DNA of 64,000 nucleotides, taken from the NCBI RefSeq assembly GCF_006494425.1, contig NZ_VHIV01000002.1:1302001-1366000 (forward strand), written 5' to 3'. The DNA comes from Bacillus dicomae (GTDB lineage Bacteria; Bacillota; Bacilli; Bacillales; Bacillaceae_G). A program made the position numbers and the translations under genes. A model generated the notes under the pieces. The model was not told the DNA's origin. It ran no database searches and saw nothing but the letters and a program-made list of their open reading frames with translations. This document shows, piece by piece, positions 17,976-27,200 of the stretch; position 1 is the stretch's first letter; the number at the start of each line of letters is the position of its first letter.

Positions 17976-19484
17976 ATGAAACAAAGTAAGGAAGAGTTTA
18001 TAAAGAGTGAAGGCGCTGATTTCCCTGGGAAAACGTATGTGGATTGCGTATTACAGCATGTATTTGATTTTCAACGAAATTACTTATTGAAAGATATGTT
18101 TCAAGTGCATAAAGCGCATATTACGATGCTGATGGAAGAAAATTTAATGAAAAAGGAAGAAGCTAAAGTTATACTACAAGCATTAAAAAAGGTAGAGGGA
18201 ATTCCAGAAGAGCAATTGCTCTATACAGAGCAGCATGAAGATCTCTTTTTTTTAGTGGAACATTTAATTTCTCAAGAAGCGAAATGCGATTTTGTAAGTA
18301 ATATGCATATTGGTAGAAGTAGAAATGATATGGGTGTAACGATGTATCGCATGAGTTTAAGACGGTATGTATTACGATTAATGGAACATCATTTGTTATT
18401 GCAAGAGAGTATATTACAACTTGCCGATGATCATAAGGGAACGATCATGCCAGCTTATACACATACACAACCAGCACAACCAACAACATTTGGTCATTAT
18501 ACGTTAGCGATTTATGATACGATGCAAAGAGATTTAGAAAGAATGAAAAGAACGTACAAACTGTTAAATCAGTCGCCAATGGGAGCTGCTGCTCTTTCTA
18601 CAACAAGTTTCCCAATTAAACGAGAGCGAGTTGCTGATTTACTTGGATTTACTAATGTAATTGAGAACTCATATGATGCTGTCGCTGGAGCGGATTATTT
18701 ATTAGAGGTTAGCTCGTTACTTATGGTAATGATGACGAATACGAGTAGATGGATTCATGACTTCTTACTATTAGCGACGAAAGAATATGATGGTATTACT
18801 GTTGCAAAACCATATGTACAAATTAGTAGTATTATGCCCCAAAAGCGAAATCCAGTTTCAATTGAACATGCCCGTGCGATTACGAGTAGCGCATTAGGAG
18901 AAGCATTTACAGTATTTCAAATGATTCATAATACGCCATTTGGTGATATTGTCGATACGGAAGATGACTTGCAGCCGTATTTATATAAAGGGATTGAAAA
19001 GACTATTCGTGTTTTTTCTATTATGAATGCAGTTATTCGAACGATGAAAGTAGAAGAAGAAACGTTGAAAAACCGTTCCTATCAGCATGCAATTACGATA
19101 ACTGATTTCGCAGATGTTTTAACACGAAACTATGCCATTCCATTTCGGCATGCGCATCATGCGGCAAGTGTTATTGCGAGTATGTCATTGGAACAGCAAA
19201 AGGAGTTACATGAATTACATTTCAAAGATGTAAATATATACTTACAAGAAAAATTTAAAATACATTTATTAGAAAAAGAGTGGGAAGAAATTGTATCGTC
19301 AGAAGCATTTATTCAAAAAAGAACGGTATATGGTGGACCGAGTAAAAAAGAAATGGAGCGTATGATTAAAAATCGAAAAGAGTCATTTCGGAAAGAAGAA
19401 GAGGTATTTGAACAGGAAAGACAGAGGGTTTTACAAGTTGAAAATGATTTGAATACGTTAGCTTTGAATATTATTGAATCATAA
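17976..19484 (+). CDS. Argininosuccinate lyase-family protein (solitary paralogue)
   Basis: A 502-residue member of the fumarase/aspartase superfamily. Visible motifs are HIGRSRNDMGVT, the histidine segment YTHTQPAQPTTFGHY and the mobile signature loop SSIMPQKRNPVS. They match argininosuccinate lyase, which releases arginine and fumarate. It lacks an argG neighbour and carries a C-terminal extension of basic/acidic helix (about the last 60 residues). It could be a second ArgH or a lyase for a related aminopolycarboxylate or N-substituted aspartate; the sequence does not decide. The ATG at 17976 follows a GAGGGGGG ribosome site. Confidence 0.82.
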   Translation: MKQSKEEFIKSEGADFPGKTYVDCVLQHVFDFQRNYLLKDMFQVHKAHITMLMEENLMKKEEAKVILQALKKVEGIPEEQLLYTEQHEDLFFLVEHLISQEAKCDFVSNMHIGRSRNDMGVTMYRMSLRRYVLRLMEHHLLLQESILQLADDHKGTIMPAYTHTQPAQPTTFGHYTLAIYDTMQRDLERMKRTYKLLNQSPMGAAALSTTSFPIKRERVADLLGFTNVIENSYDAVAGADYLLEVSSLLMVMMTNTSRWIHDFLLLATKEYDGITVAKPYVQISSIMPQKRNPVSIEHARAITSSALGEAFTVFQMIHNTPFGDIVDTEDDLQPYLYKGIEKTIRVFSIMNAVIRTMKVEEETLKNRSYQHAITITDFADVLTRNYAIPFRHAHHAASVIASMSLEQQKELHELHFKDVNIYLQEKFKIHLLEKEWEEIVSSEAFIQKRTVYGGPSKKEMERMIKNRKESFRKEEEVFEQERQRVLQVENDLNTLALNIIES

Positions 19485-19550
19485 AAGAGGGATTTAATGA
19501 ATTAGTCGCCAATACTTAATTAAAATATAAATAGAGAGAAGACATTGTCG

Positions 19551-20384
19551 ATGATTCAATTACATGTATATGAAGAGATTTTTCATTTTAAAGAAGATGT
19601 TACACCATTTCTAGAAAAGAATGAGCAGGAAAACAATCTCATATTAGGTGTATTACAAATGGTTCAACAACCGATATTTATGGGAATAGCGAAACAAGGA
19701 GAAGAAATTGCGGTTGTATTTCTGCAAACAGAAGAGAAGAAACAAATCATTGTTGCAACTTCTGAAATTGCGGGAGTAACTATTGAGGAACTTGCAAAAG
19801 AGTTAACAAAAGTATATCCGGATATTCCTGGATTGATCGGTAATAAGAAAATTGTACAGAAATTAGCGGCAGAGATTGCGGTGTTAGAAAATAAGAAAGC
19901 TAATGTTGCGATGGAGCAAGGAGTATATGAATTAAAACAAGTGAAGAAAAAGTGGAACGGAGATGGAGTCTTTCGAGAAATAAATAGTGATGAGATACCA
20001 TTAATAGAAAAATGGATATATCAATTTTGCGAAGATGTGAAGCTTCCTACTACGAAAGAAGAAGCAAAACAAACGGCACAGACATTAATCATTAATCATC
20101 GTTTATTTGGTCTAGAAGTAGACGGGAAACTTGTTTCTGTAGCTGCAAAAACACGTCCAACTAAAAATAATATAACAGTTAATTTCGTGTATACGCCGAC
20201 GGAAGCAAGGAAGAAGGGATATGCATCTAATTGTGTAGCGGCACTTAGTCAACGTATGTTGGATGAAGGTTACAAGACAACTACGTTATATACTGATCTA
20301 GCGAATCTGACATCGAATAAAATTTATCAAGAAATTGGTTATGAGCAAATTGCGGAGTCTGTGCTTATATTTTTAGAGAAGTAG
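19551..20384 (+). CDS. GNAT-family N-acetyltransferase
   Basis: A 277-residue protein whose C-terminal half is a GNAT domain: VNFVYTPTEARKKGYASNCVAAL carries the acetyl-CoA loop with R/Q-x-x-G-x-A as EARKKGYAS, and it ends in a LANLTSNKIYQEIGYEQIAES beta-bulge region. The N-terminal half, about 130 residues, is not recognised but is typical of two-part Bacillus GNATs. The ATG at 19551 follows AGAGAGAAG; a TTG at 19545 in frame is possible. It may be cotranscribed with the lyase 66 bases upstream. Substrate unknown. Confidence 0.82.
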   Translation: MIQLHVYEEIFHFKEDVTPFLEKNEQENNLILGVLQMVQQPIFMGIAKQGEEIAVVFLQTEEKKQIIVATSEIAGVTIEELAKELTKVYPDIPGLIGNKKIVQKLAAEIAVLENKKANVAMEQGVYELKQVKKKWNGDGVFREINSDEIPLIEKWIYQFCEDVKLPTTKEEAKQTAQTLIINHRLFGLEVDGKLVSVAAKTRPTKNNITVNFVYTPTEARKKGYASNCVAALSQRMLDEGYKTTTLYTDLANLTSNKIYQEIGYEQIAESVLIFLEK

Positions 20385-20387
20385 AAC

Positions 20388-20419
20388 AAAAAGGCGTGCT
20401 AAAATAGCACGCCTTTTTG
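20388..20419. terminator. Bidirectional terminator
   Basis: AAAAAGGCGTGCT pairs perfectly with AGCACGCCTTTTT around AAAAT, between convergent genes. Confidence 0.9.
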
Positions 20420-21169
20420 TTATTCATCAATTCTAATAACCTCGCCTTGAGGGAAGTCTTCGGTTTCTAGTAAGTTACGAATAGCTTTCGCAACATATTC
20501 GGGTGATAATAACTTTCCTTCTTCTTTTAATGCGATGAATCGATCTAAATTTGTGAAGTCTTCTTTATTTGTTTCGCGAATTTGTGCTTGCATATTTGTA
20601 TCAACAACACCAGGTGCAAAAGCGACGATTTTTACTGGATATTCTTTTTCTGTTTCTTCGGTTGCTACGCACTGTGTAAACATATTTACACCAGCTTTTG
20701 TTGTACAATAGGCGCCCCATCCGAAGTAAGGATTTTTTCCTGCACCAGATGAAATGTTTATAACACGTTTATCTATTTTCCATTCTTTCGTATGTTTCAT
20801 GAAAGTAGATGTAAGAATCATAGGTGCAAGTAAATTAATGTGAACGTTTGTAATGAATTGTTCGCTTTCTGCTTTTTCAATTGGCTTCATAGGAGCAACT
20901 GTACCCGCATTATTAATTAAATGAATAGAAGATACACTGTCTTTTTGAATAGATGAAATGATTTTGTTAAAGTTCGTTTCTAAATTATGTACATCTTGAA
21001 GATCTAAGGAGTGGAAAACATAATTGCTATTATATTGTTCTGCGAGTTTCGTAAGCTCTTTATTTTCTCTTCTAGAAATAGAGACAACAGTTGTATTTTT
21101 TTCTAACAATTGCGTGGCGATAGCCTCACCTAAACCTTGTGAAGTTCCTGTTATGATAACGTAGCGCAT
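20420..21169 (-). CDS. yueD: (S)-benzoin-forming benzil reductase (YueD-type SDR)
   Basis: A 249-residue short-chain dehydrogenase beginning MRYVIITGTSQGLGEA with the NADPH loop, NNAG, catalytic NISSGAG serine and YCTTKAG tyrosine/lysine. Length and sequence match my memory of the characterised B. cereus benzil reductase, which reduces one keto group of benzil stereoselectively; the natural substrate is unknown. The start at 21169 is chosen over an upstream in-frame ATG because it gives the family N-terminus; GAGGGG lies 11 bases upstream. Its 5' end faces the divergent giant repeat-protein gene across about 115 bases. Confidence 0.88.
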   Translation of the reverse strand: MRYVIITGTSQGLGEAIATQLLEKNTTVVSISRRENKELTKLAEQYNSNYVFHSLDLQDVHNLETNFNKIISSIQKDSVSSIHLINNAGTVAPMKPIEKAESEQFITNVHINLLAPMILTSTFMKHTKEWKIDKRVINISSGAGKNPYFGWGAYCTTKAGVNMFTQCVATEETEKEYPVKIVAFAPGVVDTNMQAQIRETNKEDFTNLDRFIALKEEGKLLSPEYVAKAIRNLLETEDFPQGEVIRIDE

Positions 21170-21285
21170 AGTTTTATAAACCCCTCTCATATGTGCGGAA
21201 TTTTGTTGGACAACGTACATTATATAGTTTGTCTACATTTTATAGTATAGAGCACTTTTTACTATAATTGAAATGAGATGATTGT

Positions 21286-24200
21286 GTGCCTTTTATAAAT
21301 CGTTTTACGACAACAGTACCTGGTGCCGTCACGTTTACAGGTAATACGCTGGGACTTAGCCCTACATCACCTGCACCAGGTAATATTTTTGGTACACTTG
21401 CTGTGTTTACGACAGTAAATACAGCGTTGCAAGTACCAGGATTCCCAGCAGGGACAACAGATGAATGGCAATTGAATTCTTCAAGTGCAATTTTAAATCT
21501 TCCAGCGGGAAGCAGTGTGTTATATGCAGAATTAGTTTGGGCTGGTACTTTCCGGACTGATACGGAGGATGTTTTACCATTTTTAAATGATAGCATTACA
21601 TTTACAACGCCAGCAGGGACGTTTTCTGTTACGCCAGATCCTGCTACTGCGCAGCAAGGTTCGGTAGGAAACCAGTTTTATTATGCTCGTTCTGCCAATG
21701 TAACGAATCTTGTTAGTGCAGGTGGGGCAGGCACATATACAACAGGTGCTGTGCCTGCTGCAAGAACTTCAGCCGACCCAACAATTAGCCGTTCAGCTGG
21801 CTGGACGCTTGAGGTTGTGTATCAAAATGCAAGTTTACCACTTCGAAATTTGTCAGTATATGCAGGCCAAGAAATTATTGATGCTTCATCCCCGCCAGTT
21901 GATGCTACTATTTCAGGATTTGCTACACCAGCTACAGGGGCTGTTACAGGAAGAGTGCTCGTAACTGTTCAAGAGGGAGATTCCAACATTTCTGGAGATC
22001 AACTTCGCTTTGGACCAAACCCAAATGCTACAGTTGCATTATTCGGACCGAGAAATCCGGCAAATAATTTTTTTCAGTCACAAATTTGTAATGACAGTGG
22101 GAATTTAGATACGAGTGGTACATTTGGAGATTTGAATCAGCCGTTAGGGGTAGCTTTGGCTGTCCGAAGGCAAGGGTGGGATATTACGAATGTAGATGCC
22201 TCCTCATCTTTAGTAAACAACCAAACGTCAGCAACTGTTCGCTTCGTGACAAATGGAGATGGATACGCTGCAGCTGGTTTTGGTGTTCAAATTGATGCGA
22301 CAGGTCCGATTATTAATCCAGTTAAATCGGTTAATAGAACAGTCGCAGGGGTAGGGGATACTCTCACTTATACGATTACGGTCCCGAATACAGGAACAGG
22401 AAGTGCAGAAAACGTTGTATTACGTGATAGTATTCCGAACGGAACGACATTTGTAGCAGGTAGTGTAACGGTAGGGGGAGTAACACAGCCGAATGCAAAC
22501 CCTGCTAATGGAATTAATTTAGGAACAATCCCAAATAACACGCAAAGAGTTGTTACATTTCAAGTACGAATAACATCGTTTCCGAACCCAAACCCTATTC
22601 CAAATCGTGCAATGGTGTCATATCAATTCCGTCCTTTTGTTGGTAGTTCTCCTATTACAAGTACATCTTCTTCAAATACAGTACAAACGACAGTGAATCA
22701 AGCAACTATAAGTATGCAAAAATCTGTAGATCTACAGACTGCGACACTTAATGATGTATTAACGTACACGGTTAATGTCACAAATAATGGGAATGTTGCT
22801 GCAAACAATGTAATTTTTGTTGATAGTATTCCTGCAGGAACAACATTTGTCGTAAACAGCGTTACGGTAAATGGAGTAGCACGTCCAGGAGCGAATCCAG
22901 CAAGTAGTATTAATCTAGGAAGTATTAATGCTTCGCAAACGACTGTAGTGCGCTTTCAAGTTCGAGTAACATCTAATCCTCTGGTCAATCCAATTCCGAA
23001 CCGTGCGAGTGCAACATTTAACTTTACTCCAGTGCCTGGTCAACCACCAGTTTCAGGGCAAGCGACAAGTAATACTGTAGTTACTACTATTAATATAGCT
23101 GATATAACAACGAGAAAAACAGTGGATAAAGCCTTTGCAACGGTTAACGACGTTCTTACGTACACGGTAACAATTCAAAATACAGGAAATGTACTTGCGA
23201 CGAATGTTATTTTTCAAGATCCAATCCCAACTGGAACGACTTTTATCACAAATAGTGTAACTGTAGATGGAATTTCGCAACCTGGGGCAAATCCGGCAAC
23301 TGGGTTTACAGTTGCTAACATATCTCCAGGTGGGACTAGGACAGTTACATTTCAAGTACGAGTAACATCTACGCCGTCAGGAGGTACGATTGCCAATCGC
23401 GGAAATGTATCTGCTAATTTCGTCGTTATTCCGAATCAGCCACCGATAACGATTAATAGACAAACGAATACAGTTGTGACACAAGTTAATACAGGCGGTT
23501 TAAATGTAATAAAAGAAGTGAATACAATGCAAGCAGCAGTAGGAGATACTTTAACATATACGATTGCCGTTCAAAATACAGGAAACGTTCCGCTAACAAA
23601 TGTGTTATTTCAAGACACTATTTCTTCCGCTGTTTCCTTCGTTGCAAATTCTGTAACAATTAATGGAGTATCGCAAAGTGGATTGAATCCGAATACAGGA
23701 TTTTCTCTTCCGAATATTCCTGCGGCTCAAACCGTTGTAGTCACATTCGAAGTAGTAATTGTACAGAATCCAGAAAATGAAGATATTTTAAATCAGGCAA
23801 ATGTAACAGCAAGTTTTCAAGTGAATCCGAGTGAACCACCAGTGACAATCAATGTTCCGAGTAACATTGTGAATACAACAGTACAATCAGGGAACTTTGA
23901 AGTTGTGAAATCAGTGAATACGGATGTTGCGACGGTAGGAGATGTTTTAGTATATACAATTGAAGTTATAAATGCAGGTAGTGTACCAGCTACAAATGTA
24001 TTTTTCCAAGATTCAATTCCACAAGGGACATTATTTATCGAAAATAGTGTAGTAGTTAATGGTGTTTTACAAGAAGGTGCAGATCCGGAACTTGGATTCC
24101 CGTTAAATGATTTGCCTACTGGTGCGAGTGTAATTGTTACATTTGAAGTATTGATTGATGAAATTCCGCTTGGAAACAATGTTGTAAACAATGCAAATGT

Positions 24201-27200
24201 TACAGGAGATTTCCTAGTAAATCCAACAGAACCACCAATTACTGTAACAGTACCAAGTAATACTGTTATGACAGTCGTGAATTCTTCAGGATTAAATGTA
24301 ATGAAAAGTGTAAGCGCTACTGAAGCGGGTGTAGGAGATACGTTAACGTATACAGTTCGTATACAAAATAGTGGAACAGTAGCAGCTACAAATGTATCAT
24401 TTCTTGATCCGATTCCAGTTGGAACCACTTTTGTAGCGAATAGTGTAACAATAAACGGGACACCTCAACCAGGTTTAAACCCGACAACTGGATTTCCACT
24501 TGCTAATATTCCAGTAGGAGGGATGGTAACAGTTACTTTCCAAGTGACAATCACGAGTGTACCACCAAATAGAGTTCTTCCGAATAATGCGAATGTAACT
24601 GCTGATTTCCAAGTAAGTCCTCTCCAGCCACCAATTACAATTGTAACGATTAGTAATATTGTTGTGACGCGAGTGAATGTAGGATCACTTAATGTAATGA
24701 AGAGTGTAAATACACCACAAGCAGGAGTAGGGGATACGTTAACGTATACGATTCTTATTCAAAATACAGGAACTGTTCCTGCAACGAATATTATTTTTCA
24801 AGATCCAATTCCGTCCGGTACTGCGTTTGTAGCAAATAGTGTAACAATCAACGGAGTCGTTCAGCAAGGCGCGAATCCTATGGCAGGTTTCTCAGTACCA
24901 AATATTCCGGTCGGACAAACGGCTACGATTACGTTTCAAGTTACAGTGACGAGTGTTCCGAGCGGTGGAAATGTTAGAAACCAATCGAACGTTACTGCCA
25001 GTTTTCTTATAAATCCAGCAGGACCTCCTATAACGACTACTACAAATAGTAATTTTGTAGTGACACAAGTGAATACAGCGAGACTAACTATACAAAAATC
25101 TTCATCTGTACAACAAGCAGCACTTGGAGAGACTTACACGTATTCAGTTGTTATACGAAATACAGGTACAGTTGCAGCGACAAATATTTCTTTCATTGAC
25201 ACGATTGCTCCAGAAACAACATTTGTAGCAAATAGTGTAACGATAAATGGAACGCCTCAACCTGGATTTGATCCAAATGTAGGTTTCACGCTTCCTAATA
25301 TTGCAGCGGGCACATCATTGACAGTAACGTTCCAAGTGACAGTTGTTGCACCATCAACGCTTGGGGCAGTTCTAAACACAGCGTCTGCTACAGCTACTTT
25401 CTTATTGAACCCTTTACAACCACCTGTAACAACAACGAACTCAAGTAATACAACGGTAGTTACAATACCGTTACCTCCTCCTGGTGAAGTGACAGCAACA
25501 AAAACAGTAAATGTTGCAACTGGGGCTGTTGGGGATGTATTAACGTATACAGTGCTAATAACGAATGTAGGAATTATCCCTGTTACAGATGTACTCTTCC
25601 AAGATGTCATTCCAGAAGGGACGACGTTTGTTGACAACAGTGTAACGATAGGTGGAATACAACAACCTGGTTTGAATCCAGAAATAGGTTTTACAGTTAG
25701 CCCATTATTAAATGCTGGTGGAAGTATTACGGTAACATTCCAAGTGACGATTACAGAGGTTCCAGATAATGAAGTCATATTAAATGATGCTGACGTTACA
25801 TTTACTTCACAACCAAATCCACAGGAACCACCGATTACGGAAACGATATTAACGAATTTAGTCGTTACGACAATTAATATAGCGTCTATTTTTCCGTTAA
25901 AAATAGTAGATAAAGAAGTAGCGACTGTAGGAGAAATATTAACGTATGATGTATTGATCTTTAATTTCGGAACAGTGCCAGCGACCAATGTTCAATTTAT
26001 CGATACGACTTCTGCTGGTGTAGCATTTGTACCAGGAAGTGTGAGCATCAACGGGGTACCAGAACCAGCATTAAATCCTTTCAGTGGTTTTACAGTTCCA
26101 AATATACCTGTAGGTGGTTTTGTACGTGTCACATATCAAGAAATGGTAATAATCATACCAAAAGGTGGAACGATTGTTAACTTCGTGGACGTTACTGCGA
26201 CATTTGCTGTAAGTGAAACAGAACCGCCTATTACTGAAACGACGACAAGTAACACGACATTAACGGAAATAAATGAGTCTGGTTTAAATGTGTTAAAGTC
26301 AGTAAGTCAACCGATCGTTGCAGTAGGCGATACAATCACATATACAACAGTAGTTCAAAATACAGGGACAGTGCCAGCAACGAATGTTCAATATAGTGAT
26401 GTATTACCATCCTCTATAACATTCGTACCGAATAGTGTAACGATAGACGGTGTGTTACAACCTGGATTCAATCCGAATAATGGATTCCCGCTTCCAGATA
26501 TAAATCCAGGTGAAAGTGTAGAAGTCACATTCCAAGTAACTGTTGTTAGTATTCCGTCAAACGGAACAATTGCTAATACGGCAAATGTAACTGGAAGTTT
26601 TGTATTAGTACCAGGAGAACCACCAGTTATAGTAACAGAGCCGAGCAATACAACACTTACAACTGTAAATAGAGGACGCTTTAATGTTATTAAACAAGTA
26701 AATAGAGCCGCTACGCTAGTGGGAGATATATTGACGTATACAGTACAAATAACGAATACAGGAACAGTAACAGCAAATAATGTTCAGTTTATTGATACGA
26801 TTTCAACAGGTGCGTCATTTGTAGCAAATAGTGTAACGATAAATGGAGCCCCGCAACCAAACTTAAATCCGATTACTGGATTTGGAGTTGGAGATATCTC
26901 AGTTGGTGAAACAGTTATAGTGACGTTTCAAGCGACAGTTACAAGCATCCCGTCATCAGGAACAATTACGAACGTTGCAAATATAACAGGAAGCTTTACT
27001 TTAGTGCCAGGAGAGCCACCAGTTATAGTAAATCAGCCAAGTAATACGACAATAACGAGGGTGAATAGAGGGCGCTTCAATATAATAAAAACAGTAAATA
27101 AACAAGCAACGCGATTAGGAGATACGTTAACGTATAGTGTGCAAGTTACAAATACGGGAACGGTAACAGCGACGAATGTTCAGTTTATTGACGTTCCATC

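Noticed and set aside
21170-21285. SigK or SigE promoter before the giant repeat gene
   Set aside because: Only loose matches in an AT-rich stretch; not enough to call a sporulation promoter.
23817-24428. Long minus-strand open frames inside the giant repeat gene (also at 25257-25988 and 27576-27923)
   Set aside because: They are antisense shadows of a repetitive, Thr/Asn/Val-rich coding sequence; no ribosome sites, and the plus frame is clearly the coding one.
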